NCBI GenBank assembly: GCA_001917125.1
Contig: MNTU01000037.1
Location: 19,481-83,480 of the forward strand
Origin: Azospirillum sp. 47_25
GTDB taxonomy: Bacteria; Pseudomonadota; Alphaproteobacteria; RF32; CAG-239
Direction of reading: 5' to 3'
DNA: 64,000 bases
Below the pieces are notes generated by a model. It was not told the DNA's origin, did not search any database, and saw nothing but the letters and a program-made list of their open reading frames with translations. The translations under genes and the position numbers were made by a program. Below are positions 9,535 to 19,218 of the stretch, one piece after another (the stretch's first letter is position 1; each line of letters begins with the position of its first letter).

Positions 9535-10599
9535 ATGCTGTTACAAAAAAAAGACAATCGCAACTGGGTGTTCTGGCTGACCCTGTTCGTCCTTTTCTGC
9601 TTAGGCGTTTACGCACTGAAATCGGTTCTGCTTCCGTTTGTTGCCGGCATTATTATCGGCTACCTGCTTGACCCCTGGGCCGACTGCTTTGTCCGCCACG
9701 GCATTAACCGCACGCTGGCAACGGTTTTGGTTCTTTTGCTGGTTGTTATCGTTATGGTCCCGGCTCTGATTATCCTTTTCAGCATCATCGACGAACAAGT
9801 CGGGCGTTTTCTCAATGCACTGCCGCAGTATATTTCAACTTTCGTCAAAAAAATCGAACCGTTCATACAGGAACTTCAGTCCCGGATTCCTTCGCTGGAA
9901 GCCGACAAAATCAAAACATATATTCGCAGCAACATGGCCAACGGTCTCAAATTCATCGGCTCGGTCATTCGCAGCGTCGTCAGCAGCGGCTTTGCTTTCT
10001 TCAATCTGCTGTCTCTGCTGTTGATTACCCCGGTTGTCGCTTTCTACATGCTGAGAGACTGGGATAAATTTATTGCCAAAGTTGACAGTCTGCTTCCCCG
10101 CAAGTCCAGAGAATCTGTCCGAGAACAGGCACGGGAAATCGACCGGACGCTGGCCGGCTTCATTCGCGGACAACTGAGCGTATGCCTGATTTTGGGTACC
10201 TATTATTCCACCGGGCTCTATCTTGTCGGACTGGAACTCGGCGTCGTCGTCGGGTTTGTCGCCGGTATCATTTCTTTTATTCCCTATATCGGCAGCATCT
10301 CGGGTTTTGTCGTCAGCTTAGCCATTGCTTTTGCACAATTTAATTCCTGGACGCCGATCTTGCAGGTTGTGGCCGTTTTTCTCAGCGGACAATTTATCGA
10401 GGGCAATTTTCTTACCCCGAAACTGGTCGGAGACAATGTCGGTCTGCATCCGGTATGGGTAATGTTTGCCTTGCTGGCCGGCGGTGTTTTGCTCGGTTTC
10501 CTCGGCCTGATGATTGCCGTTCCCGTGGCCGCGATTATCGGTGTTCTGGTCCGACATGCCATCGACAACTACAAAAACAGTAACCTTTACCTGGAATAA
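9535..10599 (+). CDS. AI-2E family transporter (PerM-like permease)
   Basis: A 354-residue polytopic inner-membrane protein of the AI-2E / PerM family. Hydrophobic segments occur at about residues 12-35, 60-85, 150-175, 210-245, 255-285 and 305-340, and the family-typical GNFLTPKLVGDNVGLHPVWVMF is near residue 290. The substrate is unknown: the family name does not prove autoinducer export, and members also include ion-coupled exporters. It begins 18 bp after the DUF2066 gene. Confidence 0.9.
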   Translation: MLLQKKDNRNWVFWLTLFVLFCLGVYALKSVLLPFVAGIIIGYLLDPWADCFVRHGINRTLATVLVLLLVVIVMVPALIILFSIIDEQVGRFLNALPQYISTFVKKIEPFIQELQSRIPSLEADKIKTYIRSNMANGLKFIGSVIRSVVSSGFAFFNLLSLLLITPVVAFYMLRDWDKFIAKVDSLLPRKSRESVREQAREIDRTLAGFIRGQLSVCLILGTYYSTGLYLVGLELGVVVGFVAGIISFIPYIGSISGFVVSLAIAFAQFNSWTPILQVVAVFLSGQFIEGNFLTPKLVGDNVGLHPVWVMFALLAGGVLLGFLGLMIAVPVAAIIGVLVRHAIDNYKNSNLYLE

Positions 10600-10704
10600 G
10601 CGCAAAATAATTCGCTGTCGGCTCAGCCGAAACGCATTTCTTAAGACTTATTTTAGAATTGCCCTCTATGATTAAGCCAATAATCATCTATTCGGGGATA
10701 AGTC

Positions 10705-11763
10705 ATGTTTTATGCTTTGTCAGATTTCTTCAGTCCGGTTTCTTTGCGGGCTTTGGCCGCTTTTTTCACCGCATTGCTCATTGCCCTTGCCTGCGGTTCG
10801 CGGTTGATTGAATTTCTTCACCATCACCAGAGCAAAGGGCAGCCAATCCGCGAAGACGGTCCACAAAGCCATCTGCTGACCAAAAAAGGAACCCCCACCA
10901 TGGGCGGACTGCTTATTCTCGGCAGCTGCATTTTCAGTACGCTGCTTTGGGCTGATCTGAACAATTATTTCATCTGGATCAGCCTGCTGGTTCTGCTCAT
11001 TTACGGCACCACCGGATTTGTTGACGACTACGTCAAAGTCACCAAACAAACGGCCAATGCCATGACCGCCCGCATGAAGCTTGTTCTCCAGTTTTCTACC
11101 GCGCTGATTGCTTCGGCCGTCATTTCTTATGCTACGCCGGAAGCCTACCGTTACAGCCTGACAATTCCCTATTTCCGTGATTTGGCGCTCAATCTCTGCT
11201 GGTTTTATATCCCCTTCGCCATGATTGTCATTACCGGCGCCTCCAATGCGGTCAATTTGAGTGACGGCCTCGATGGCCTCGCTTCCGGTCTGCTGATTTG
11301 CAGTTTTGCCGTTTTCATGCTGATTGCTTACACCTGCGGAACTGCCGTTGCCCCGCATTTCACCGCTTTTGTTATTCCTGCCGCCGGTGAAATTACCGTC
11401 CTCTGTGCCGCAGTTATCGGCGGCTGTCTCGGCTTTCTTTGGTTCAATGCCCCCAAAGCCAAAGTCTTCATGGGAGACACCGGTTCTCTGGCGCTCGGCG
11501 CTCTGCTGGGAACCGTCGCCGTCATGACCAAACACGAAATTCTTCTTGCCATTGTCGGCGGCGTGTTTGTTATGGAAACCGTTTCGGTAATGATTCAGGT
11601 AGCTTATTTCAAAAAAACCGGCGGCAAACGCTTCTTCAAAATGGCCCCTGTTCATCACCATTTTGAACAGCTCGGCTGGCCCGAAACGACGGTCGTCATC
11701 CGTTTTTGGATTATGGCGTTCATTCTGGCCGTTTTGGGCCTGGCATCCCTGCTCACATTGTAA
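10705..11763 (+). CDS. mraY: phospho-N-acetylmuramoyl-pentapeptide-transferase
   Basis: Forms lipid I on the inner membrane from UDP-MurNAc-pentapeptide and undecaprenyl phosphate; 352 residues with about ten hydrophobic segments. Family signatures are TKKGTPTMGGLLI, the DDYVKVTK stretch, NLSDGLDGLASG and the late PVHHHFEQLGWPE. It opens the division and wall cluster, but murE and murF, which usually precede it, are not upstream here. It is followed after 15 bp by ftsW rather than murD. Confidence 0.98.
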   Translation: MFYALSDFFSPVSLRALAAFFTALLIALACGSRLIEFLHHHQSKGQPIREDGPQSHLLTKKGTPTMGGLLILGSCIFSTLLWADLNNYFIWISLLVLLIYGTTGFVDDYVKVTKQTANAMTARMKLVLQFSTALIASAVISYATPEAYRYSLTIPYFRDLALNLCWFYIPFAMIVITGASNAVNLSDGLDGLASGLLICSFAVFMLIAYTCGTAVAPHFTAFVIPAAGEITVLCAAVIGGCLGFLWFNAPKAKVFMGDTGSLALGALLGTVAVMTKHEILLAIVGGVFVMETVSVMIQVAYFKKTGGKRFFKMAPVHHHFEQLGWPETTVVIRFWIMAFILAVLGLASLLTL

Positions 11764-11778
11764 AAAAGGAGACGACAG

Positions 11779-12912
11779 GTGTTTTCCTTTTCAAGAAACA
11801 GCCGTTCGCAAATCGCCAACTGGTGGTGGACCGTTGACAAAGTATTGCTCACGCTGATAACGGTTCTGATTATCATCGGCATTTTCTTGAATTTCTCGGC
11901 CAGCCCGGCCGTAGCCCGCCGCATCGGCGTGGACAGTTTCCATTTTGTCAAGCGCCAAATGGTCTTCATTCCGCTGGCTATCGGCATAATTCTTTATCTC
12001 TCCATGCAAAATTTGCGTTTCATCCGCCGCACTGCCATCATCGGCTACATCATCACTATGCTGCTGATGGTTATGGCTCTGCTCTGGGGCGAAGAAATCA
12101 AAGGCGCTTCCCGCTGGATTCGCATCTTCGGCTTTTCATTGCAGCCGTCGGAATTCATTAAGCCGACATTTGCCGTCGTCGCCGCCTGGCTTTTTGATGC
12201 CCAGAAAAAATATCAGGACATTCCCGGCACCCTGCTTTCAAGCATCCTCTTTGCCCTGACTCTCGGATTGCTGCTTGCCCAGCCGGACATCGGCATGTCT
12301 TTTGTTGTTACGGTCATCTGGGGCTTTCAGCTTTTCTTAAACGGATTGTCGCTCATTTTGGTAGGGTTTGCCATACTTGCCGGCATTGCCGCACTGATAA
12401 CGGCTTACTTCGTTTTTCCGCACTTTCACACCCGCGTGATGCAATTCATTGCCTCAGACAATGAAGTAAGCTATCAGGTCAAAAAAGCAATGGAAGCTTT
12501 TGAAAACGGCAGCCTCTTCGGCCGCGGTCCCGGCGAAGGCATCGTCAAACTGAATATCCCCGATGCCCACACCGATTTCATTTTTGCCGTTGTCGGTGAA
12601 GAATTTGGTTTATTTGTCTGTTTAATTATGGTAGGCTTGTTCGCAGCGGTCGTTATCCGGTCCATGCTGATTTCGATGAGAGAGAACAACTTGTTTATCA
12701 TTTTGTCTTCGGCGGCGCTGTCGGCATCTTTCGGCCTGCAAAGCGTCATAAACATGGCCTCCACCCTGCACCTGATGCCCACCAAGGGAATGACCCTGCC
12801 TTTTATTTCTTACGGCGGTTCGTCCCTGCTGGCCACGGCCCTCGGTATCGGCATGCTGCTGGCCATAACCCGTAAAAACGTCCATGCGGAGGATAAAGAT
12901 GAAACCGACTAA
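11779..12912 (+). CDS. ftsW: septal peptidoglycan glycosyltransferase FtsW
   Basis: A SEDS-family membrane glycosyltransferase acting at the division septum; 377 residues with about ten transmembrane segments. Visible features include GASRWIRIFGFSLQPSEFIK, KKAMEAFENGSLFGRGPGEG and LPFISYGGSSLLA. I use the GTG at 11779 preceded by AAAAGGAGACGACAG. Its end overlaps murG by 14 bp. The usual murD gene between mraY and ftsW is missing. Confidence 0.97.
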   Translation: MFSFSRNSRSQIANWWWTVDKVLLTLITVLIIIGIFLNFSASPAVARRIGVDSFHFVKRQMVFIPLAIGIILYLSMQNLRFIRRTAIIGYIITMLLMVMALLWGEEIKGASRWIRIFGFSLQPSEFIKPTFAVVAAWLFDAQKKYQDIPGTLLSSILFALTLGLLLAQPDIGMSFVVTVIWGFQLFLNGLSLILVGFAILAGIAALITAYFVFPHFHTRVMQFIASDNEVSYQVKKAMEAFENGSLFGRGPGEGIVKLNIPDAHTDFIFAVVGEEFGLFVCLIMVGLFAAVVIRSMLISMRENNLFIILSSAALSASFGLQSVINMASTLHLMPTKGMTLPFISYGGSSLLATALGIGMLLAITRKNVHAEDKDETD

Positions 12913-14020
12913 AAAAACTGCTTCTGAAAAACCATTGATTATCCTCACGGCCGGAGGCACCGGCGGCCATGTTTTCCCCGCGGAATCGCTGGCTGAAGAG
13001 CTCCTGCGGCGGGGCTACAGACTGGCTCTGGTTACCGATTCCCGCGGCAAAGACAACTATCAGGGAAAACTGAGCGAAATACCTAACTACTCGGTCTGCT
13101 CCGGCGCCCTGGTCGGCAAATCAAAACTTTTCAAAATCAAAAGCCTGATAAAAACCTGCTGGGGTGTGGTTCAGGCCGCTTATATTTTATTCACCCGCAA
13201 ACCGGCCTGTGTCATCGGTTTCGGCGGCTACGCCTCTTTTCCCTGTTCCATGGCAGCCATTCTGCTCGGAATAGACCTGATTATCCACGAACAAAATTCG
13301 GTTATGAGCCGCACCAACCGCTTTCTCAGCAAATATGCCGCGCTGATTGCCCAAAGTTTCCGCAATGCCAAATATACCCCGCCGCATATCAAAACCATTC
13401 TGACCGGCATGCCGATTCGAACCGCAATTGCCGATTTGAACAAACAAACCTATCCCGAAATTAAGGACGGACATTATAATCTCCTCGTTATCGGCGGCAG
13501 CCAGGGTGCCAAAATTTTCGGAGAAGTCATTCCCGAAGCCATCCGAAAACTGCCGCAGGAACTGCAAAAAAAATTAACCGTCACCCAACAGTGCCGCAAA
13601 GCTGACATCGAAGACGTCGAGCCCCGCTACCAAGACTGCGCCTGCCGGGTAAATATTTCCTCCTTTTTCAAAAATATGCCGGAACTTTATACGACATCTC
13701 ACCTGATTATTTCCCGGGCCGGCGCCTCTTCTGTTTTTGAAATCGCCGCTGCCGGCCTGCCCTCGGTCCTGATACCGCTGCCCACCGCCGCGGACGATCA
13801 CCAGACGGCCAATGCCCGCTACATTACCGGCGCCAAGGGCGGCATTGCAATTCCCCAAAAAGAATTCACCCCCGAAAAGCTGGCTTCGGTATTGACTGAC
13901 CTGTTCCAAAACCCGCAAAAACTGCGGCAAATGTCCGACAACATCCGCTGGGCGGCCATAACCGATGCATCACAGCGTTTTGCCGATGCCGTTGAAAAAG
14001 AAATTATCGCCAAACGTTAG
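12899..14020 (+). CDS. murG: UDP-GlcNAc:lipid I GlcNAc transferase
   Basis: Makes lipid II from lipid I at the cytoplasmic face of the membrane; 373 residues. The N-terminal GTGGHVFPAESLAEEL loop, the middle VIGGSQGAKIFGE and the acceptor-domain SRAGASSVFEIAAAGLPS are clear. The ATG at 12899 has GGAGGATAAAG directly before it and overlaps the ftsW end; an in-frame ATG five codons earlier lacks such a site. murC, often next, is absent: murB follows after 10 bp. Confidence 0.97.
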   Translation: MKPTKKTASEKPLIILTAGGTGGHVFPAESLAEELLRRGYRLALVTDSRGKDNYQGKLSEIPNYSVCSGALVGKSKLFKIKSLIKTCWGVVQAAYILFTRKPACVIGFGGYASFPCSMAAILLGIDLIIHEQNSVMSRTNRFLSKYAALIAQSFRNAKYTPPHIKTILTGMPIRTAIADLNKQTYPEIKDGHYNLLVIGGSQGAKIFGEVIPEAIRKLPQELQKKLTVTQQCRKADIEDVEPRYQDCACRVNISSFFKNMPELYTTSHLIISRAGASSVFEIAAAGLPSVLIPLPTAADDHQTANARYITGAKGGIAIPQKEFTPEKLASVLTDLFQNPQKLRQMSDNIRWAAITDASQRFADAVEKEIIAKR

Positions 14021-14030
14021 GAGAAACGAT

Positions 14031-14948
14031 ATGTTTAATATCTTCCGCAAAAGTCTGGTTGACATTCTGCCGCAGGTTCGCGGCAAATATCAAAAAAACG
14101 TCAGCCTCAGCAAACATACCTGGTTTGGTGTCGGCGGCCCCGCCGAAATTATGTACCATCCTGCTGATGCGGAAGACCTCTGCCGTTTCATTAAAGAAAA
14201 ACCTTACAACCTCCCCGTCTGCCTGATTGGCGGCGGTTCCAATCTGCTGATTCGCGACGGCGGAGTTCCCGGCGTTGTCATCAAACTGGACAGCCCCGCC
14301 TTTCGCCGCATAACGGTTGACGGCGATCAGATTACCTGCGGAGCCGGCGTTAAAAACAGCGAACTGAAAAAAATAATGCTTGAAAAAGGCCTCGGCGGCT
14401 TGGAATTTCTCTGCTCAATCCCCGGTGTCATCGGCGGCTCGGTTAAAACCAATGCCGGCTGTTTCGGGCAGGAAGTCAAAGACGTCATCATTCGGGCCGA
14501 AATCATCAACGGCCGCGGCGAAATCGAAACCATCGGCGTTAACGACCTGCTGCTTTCTTACCGCAGCAGTTATTTTCCCGACGACTGGATTATTCTCTCG
14601 CTGACGCTCCAAACACACCCGGACGCCCCGGAAACGATAAAAAAGAAACTGGACGAGCAAAAGGCATATCGTCTGAAAAGCCAGCCCTGCAACGCCCGCA
14701 CCGGCGGTTCCACTTTCAAAAACCCCGAAGGTCTCAAAGCTTGGGAACTCATTAAAAAATCCGGCTGTGCCGATCTGCGGGTCGGCGGCGCCAAAGTCTC
14801 CGACATCCACTGCAACTTTCTGATTAATACCGGCAACGCTACCGCCCGCGATATTGAAACACTCGGAGAAACAATCATTCAGCGGGTTAAACAAACGACT
14901 TCCATCACCCTGGAATGGGAAATTAAACGTCTCGGAATTCAGAAATAA
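14031..14948 (+). CDS. murB: UDP-N-acetylenolpyruvoylglucosamine reductase
   Basis: An FAD-dependent reductase that completes UDP-MurNAc; 305 residues. FAD-binding residues lie in PVCLIGGGSNLLIRDGG and GGLEFLCSIPGVIGGSVKTN; the catalytic region LSYRSSYF and the C-terminal GAKVSDIHCNFLIN are present. I start at the ATG at 14031 because AGGAGAAACGAT precedes it; a longer open frame starting at 13965 overlaps murG and has no ribosome site. It is followed by ftsQ after two bases. Confidence 0.96.
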   Translation: MFNIFRKSLVDILPQVRGKYQKNVSLSKHTWFGVGGPAEIMYHPADAEDLCRFIKEKPYNLPVCLIGGGSNLLIRDGGVPGVVIKLDSPAFRRITVDGDQITCGAGVKNSELKKIMLEKGLGGLEFLCSIPGVIGGSVKTNAGCFGQEVKDVIIRAEIINGRGEIETIGVNDLLLSYRSSYFPDDWIILSLTLQTHPDAPETIKKKLDEQKAYRLKSQPCNARTGGSTFKNPEGLKAWELIKKSGCADLRVGGAKVSDIHCNFLINTGNATARDIETLGETIIQRVKQTTSITLEWEIKRLGIQK

Positions 14949-14950
14949 AT

Positions 14951-15829
14951 ATGGCTGATAAAAATGCACCCCAAATAGCGCCGGCCGCACCAGTAACAAT
15001 TCCCTCGCGGATTTCCCTGCCGCGGGAATGGCCGTTCCGATTAGCCGGAAACCTGTTTCTGCTGGGGGTTATTTTTATGCTGGCGTCCGTCATCATTACC
15101 ATTAAGACCAACCTCATCGGCCGCAAACTCACCGACCTCAGCACGGAATTTTACAACTACAGCGCCGGCCTGGGCTTCAAAATAGACGACATTGTCATCA
15201 CCGGCCGCGACAAAACCGCCAAACAGGATATTCTCAACGCCCTGCAGCTCAGCCGCGAAACCAACATCCTTAATCTGGATCTTCGCGATTTGCAGCAAAA
15301 AGTCGAACAATTGCCCTGGGTACGTCACGCCGTCGTCAAACGCCGCTTTTTTCCCAACATCATCCAGATTGATATCCGGGAACGGCAGGTGCAAAGCATC
15401 TGGCAGCTTGACCACAAATTCCGCCCCATTGACGGCGAAGGAAACGTCATTGAAGCCGATTACACGCCGGACCATCCGATTCTCCTGATTGTCGGCGAGG
15501 GAGCTCCGGAAAACATTACCGCACTGATGAAAAGCATCACCGACGATCAAAACATTTTTCAACGCATCAAGGTCGCCAACTACATCTCCGGCCGCCGCTG
15601 GAACATCGTACTCGACGACGTTGAAAACGGCATCACTGTCAAACTCCCGGAAAAACATATCGACGAAGCCTGGAAAAAATTGCTGAAATTAAACACCACC
15701 CAGGGACTTCTTAAACGTAAATTAACCATAATCGATTTAAGATTCCCCAATAAAGTAATCGTCAAATTAGGCAAAATGACTCCCGAGGAGCGCAAAAAAC
15801 TCAAGGATGTCAAGGAACGCCGCATTTAA
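14951..15829 (+). CDS. ftsQ: cell division protein FtsQ
   Basis: A bitopic division protein of 292 residues linking early and late divisome parts. A cytoplasmic proline-rich N-terminus is followed by one membrane segment at about residues 32-55 (LAGNLFLLGVIFMLASVIIT). A POTRA domain follows (DDIVITGRDKTAKQDILNAL, then NLDLRDLQQKVEQLPWVRHA), and then the FtsQ beta domain (RERQVQSIWQL). It lies two bases after murB and ends shortly before ftsA. Confidence 0.94.
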   Translation: MADKNAPQIAPAAPVTIPSRISLPREWPFRLAGNLFLLGVIFMLASVIITIKTNLIGRKLTDLSTEFYNYSAGLGFKIDDIVITGRDKTAKQDILNALQLSRETNILNLDLRDLQQKVEQLPWVRHAVVKRRFFPNIIQIDIRERQVQSIWQLDHKFRPIDGEGNVIEADYTPDHPILLIVGEGAPENITALMKSITDDQNIFQRIKVANYISGRRWNIVLDDVENGITVKLPEKHIDEAWKKLLKLNTTQGLLKRKLTIIDLRFPNKVIVKLGKMTPEERKKLKDVKERRI

Positions 15830-15840
15830 GAGGAAGAACG

Positions 15841-17094
15841 TTGACACATTCATTTAATCGACTAACCACAATCGCCGCCTTGGATATAGGCTCATCCAAA
15901 GTCTGCTGTCTGATTGCCAAGATTAGCCGTGATAAAAAAATCAATGTTGTCGGCTACGGTTACAACGCCTCCAAAGGCATAAAAAACGGAATCGTCACGG
16001 ACATCAACCAGGCGACCCTTTCCGTTTGCAATGCGGTCGAAACGGCAGAACAGATGGCGAATGAACGCATTAACCGCATCATTGTCAACATCTCCGGCGA
16101 CCGGATTAAAAGCAGCCTGAAAGGGGTCACGATTGCCATCAACCGCAACCGTCCGGTAAACGACCTCGACATAAAAAAAGTCATCGAAAAAGGCATCAAT
16201 AAAATCAACGTTGAAGACAATGAATTGATTCACTGCCTGCCCACCAACTATCGTCTCGACCTCGGCGAGGAAATCAAAGACCCCCGCAACATCTACGGTG
16301 AAAACCTTTCGGTCAACATTCTGCTCGGCATGGTGCCTGACATCCAATTTAAAAACCTTTCTACCGTAATTGAAAACGCCCACTTGGAAATCGCCGAAAA
16401 AGCCTTTTCCGCCTATGCGTCGGGGCTTGCCTGCCTGGTCGATGATGAAAAGGAAATCGGCGCCACCATTGTGGACATTGGCGGCGGCACCACCAATATG
16501 GCTACATTCAAACACGGTTACCCGGTAGCCTTTTCTTCCATCGGTGTCGGCGGCAACAACGTCACCAACGACATCGCCTGGGGACTGACCACCTCGTTTA
16601 CCCATGCCGAACGTTTGAAAACGCTGCACGGCTGCGCTTTCATGACCAGTCAGGACAAAGAAGACCTGATTAACGTCTATCCCGTCGGCGAAGAAGACGA
16701 CAGCCTGATTAAACAAGTGCCCAAAGCGGAATTAATCAGCATCATCACCCCGCGCATTGAAGAAATTTTTGAACTGGTCAATAAGAAACTGGCCGAACAC
16801 GGCCTGCGCGACATCAGCAGCCACCGGGTTGTTCTGACCGGCGGCGGAGCCCAGCTTTCCGGAATCCGCGACATCGCCAATATGGTTCTGGACAAACAGG
16901 TGCGCATCGGTCGTCCCAAAAACGTCATCAATCTGCCGGACAACCTGTATAATCCCTGCTTTTCCACCGCCATCGGCTTATTGCTGTTTGCGCTGAATTA
17001 CAGTGAGAAAAAGCCGAATAAAATCATCAGCAAACCGGCCTCTTCCGGTACCAGTTTCGGCCGTATTCTTGACTGGCTCAAACAAAGCTTTTAA
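15841..17094 (+). CDS. ftsA: cell division protein FtsA
   Basis: An actin-like ATPase of 417 residues that tethers FtsZ to the membrane. Phosphate-1 motif ALDIGSSKVCCLIAK, phosphate-2 VDIGGGTTNMATF and adenosine motif VLTGGGAQLSGI are visible, and the C-terminus SFGRILDWLKQSF is the amphipathic membrane-targeting helix. The best start is a TTG at 15841 preceded by GAGGAAGAACG; no ATG lies nearby before the conserved core. A hairpin with a T run follows before ftsZ, so ftsZ probably also has its own promoter. Confidence 0.95.
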   Translation: MTHSFNRLTTIAALDIGSSKVCCLIAKISRDKKINVVGYGYNASKGIKNGIVTDINQATLSVCNAVETAEQMANERINRIIVNISGDRIKSSLKGVTIAINRNRPVNDLDIKKVIEKGINKINVEDNELIHCLPTNYRLDLGEEIKDPRNIYGENLSVNILLGMVPDIQFKNLSTVIENAHLEIAEKAFSAYASGLACLVDDEKEIGATIVDIGGGTTNMATFKHGYPVAFSSIGVGGNNVTNDIAWGLTTSFTHAERLKTLHGCAFMTSQDKEDLINVYPVGEEDDSLIKQVPKAELISIITPRIEEIFELVNKKLAEHGLRDISSHRVVLTGGGAQLSGIRDIANMVLDKQVRIGRPKNVINLPDNLYNPCFSTAIGLLLFALNYSEKKPNKIISKPASSGTSFGRILDWLKQSF

Positions 17095-17101
17095 AACTCG
17101 G

Positions 17102-17136
17102 TTCCCCGCTGCCTCAGGCAAAGGGGAATTTTTTTA
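17102..17136 (+). terminator. candidate terminator or attenuator between ftsA and ftsZ
   Basis: TTCCCC (17102-17107) pairs with GGGGAA (17123-17128) around a small inner GCC-TCA-GGC hairpin, followed by seven T. It should separate most ftsA transcription from ftsZ. Confidence 0.65.
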
Positions 17137-17311
17137 TTTCAGTGGCTTTTGTAAAAAAATTATCATCAAAACAATCAGACGGCCAAAGAGAAAGAACATA
17201 AACCTCCTCTTCAACAAATTTTTCAAATAACTATTTCTTAGTAACCAAAACTTAATTTATTTTCACTATCCTGTAAGCAATTAAAGTAAAATTTTTGGAG
17301 TAAGAAATACA

Positions 17312-19012
17312 ATGTCAATCAAATTAGCCGTCCCCGAAGCGACCGTTATGCACCTGAAACCGCGGATTTCCGTCATCGGAGTCGGCGGCGGCGGCGGCAA
17401 TGCCGTCAATAACATGATTGATCAAAATCTGGAGGGCGTTGACTTCATCGTCGCCAACACCGATGCACAGGCCCTTGCCCATTCCAAAGCCAGCCGCAAA
17501 ATTCAGCTCGGCCTGGAAACCACAATGGGACTGGGCGCCGGCGCCCGTCCGGAAGTCGGACGCATGGCTGCGGAAGAAGCCAAAGAAGAAATTGAAAAGG
17601 AACTTGAAGGTGCCAATATGGTCTTCATCACCGCCGGCATGGGCGGCGGCACCGGTTCCGGCGCGGCACCGGTTGTCGCCCGTCTTGCCAAAGCCAAAGG
17701 CATTCTTACCGTCGGCGTTGTTACCAAACCGTTTCAGTTTGAAGGCCGCAAACGGATGGAAACCGCCGAAAGCGCCGTTGAAGATTTTACCAATTCGGTT
17801 GACAGTATCATCATTATCCCCAATCAGAATTTATTTCGCGTTGCCGACAAAAAAACCACCCTTGCCGACGCCTTTATCATGGCCGACAATGTGCTCTATG
17901 CCGGCGTCCGTTCCATCACCGATTTGATGATGATGCCGGGCCTGATTAACCTCGACTTCGCCGACATCAAAAGCATTATGGAAGATAAAGGGAAAGCCAT
18001 TATGGGAACCGGCGAAGCCGAAGGCGAAGACCGCGCGGTCAAAGCGGCCGAACAAGCGCTGGCCAACCCGCTGCTTGACGATTGTTCCATGCGCGGAGCC
18101 AAAGGCGTGCTGATTAACATCACCGGCGGTTCAGACATTACCCTGTTTGAAATAGACGAAGCGGCCAGCCGCATCAAAGAAGAAGTTGATGAAGACGCCA
18201 ACATTATTTTCGGCTCCAGCTTCGACGAAGCTCTGGTCGGCAAAATCCGCGTTTCAATCGTTGCCACCGGCATCGGCGAAGGCAAAGCTGCCCAGCCGCA
18301 GCCCAAACCGGCAGCCAAAATTGCGCAGGACTACCTGAAAGAAAGTTTTATGCCGGCGGTAAATACCCCGGAAACACCGAGTGAGGAAGTTGATTCCAAC
18401 TTGGAAAAATTTGCAGCAACGGCTCCCGAAGCCGAAGCTGACACCGTCGAAAAAATGATTGATACGGCAACAATCGTTTCTTTCGACCAACCCGAAGAGG
18501 TTTCCGAAATCGAAGAACCTGCCGTTCAGGCTTCGGTGGAAGAAGAAAAATTTGAGGATTTTAATAATCTTGAAGCTTCATCTATTATTAACGACATGCC
18601 TCAAGCCTCCTCTTTGTTCAAAGCTATTATTAACAAAAATGAAGACATCAATGCTGATGCTCAGCTCGACAGCATTTTGTCTGCCAAGGAAAACAGCTTC
18701 ACCGCCAAAACTTCTTTAAAAACCGTTGAAGAAGAACCGGAACTGTTTCCCAACCACAATCCCAAACCTTTCTCCGCTTCCCGCAAAGAAGAACCGGAAA
18801 GACTGATTGTGAATGACGACGATGAAGAATACACCCCGACCTTAATCGAGCGTGTAACCGGATTCTCCATCGCCAAGAGAAACCGCAAGAAAATGGCCAA
18901 GGAAAGTGAGCGTTTCCAGGAGCCGGTTTCCCCGAGTTTCTCTGACAACGACTATGACCCGGAAGATAAGCTGAATCTTGAAATTCCTTCTTTTCTGCGT
19001 CGTAAGTCTTAA
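17312..19012 (+). CDS. ftsZ: cell division GTPase FtsZ with long acidic linker
   Basis: A tubulin-like GTPase forming the Z-ring; 566 residues. The GTPase core covers about residues 12-330: [14 protein letters not shown], the signature [13 protein letters not shown], and NADFADIKS-type T7 region ([11 protein letters not shown]). A long Glu-rich disordered linker of some 200 residues follows, and the C-terminal conserved peptide [13 protein letters not shown] matches the alphaproteobacterial form that binds FtsA. The total is much longer than the E. coli protein (383) because of the linker, which is usual for this class. Terminator directly downstream. Confidence 0.97.
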   Translation: MSIKLAVPEATVMHLKPRISVIGVGGGGGNAVNNMIDQNLEGVDFIVANTDAQALAHSKASRKIQLGLETTMGLGAGARPEVGRMAAEEAKEEIEKELEGANMVFITAGMGGGTGSGAAPVVARLAKAKGILTVGVVTKPFQFEGRKRMETAESAVEDFTNSVDSIIIIPNQNLFRVADKKTTLADAFIMADNVLYAGVRSITDLMMMPGLINLDFADIKSIMEDKGKAIMGTGEAEGEDRAVKAAEQALANPLLDDCSMRGAKGVLINITGGSDITLFEIDEAASRIKEEVDEDANIIFGSSFDEALVGKIRVSIVATGIGEGKAAQPQPKPAAKIAQDYLKESFMPAVNTPETPSEEVDSNLEKFAATAPEAEADTVEKMIDTATIVSFDQPEEVSEIEEPAVQASVEEEKFEDFNNLEASSIINDMPQASSLFKAIINKNEDINADAQLDSILSAKENSFTAKTSLKTVEEEPELFPNHNPKPFSASRKEEPERLIVNDDDEEYTPTLIERVTGFSIAKRNRKKMAKESERFQEPVSPSFSDNDYDPEDKLNLEIPSFLRRKS

Positions 19013-19042
19013 CCCAGAATATTATTGTAAGTTATAAACCTC

Positions 19043-19068
19043 AAAGCGGAGAAATCTCCGCTTTTTTT
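19043..19068 (+). terminator. intrinsic terminator after ftsZ
   Basis: Perfect stem AAAGCGGAGA / TCTCCGCTTT with an AA loop and a T run; ends the division cluster. Confidence 0.88.
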
Positions 19069-19218
19069 ATGCCTCCGAACCTAAATTTTCCGCGCCTGCC
19101 CCTGCAACCGTTTTTATATACAAAAAATCTGGGTATCTCTATTATTTGTATTTTCATTTCCGCATAAGCGGCTTATAGTTTAGTCGATAATTTATCAAAC
19201 AACTATTAGGATAAACAA

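Noticed and set aside
10720..11661. 313-codon open frame antisense to mraY
   Set aside because: The opposite strand encodes complete MraY with all signatures; the antisense frame is a composition artefact.
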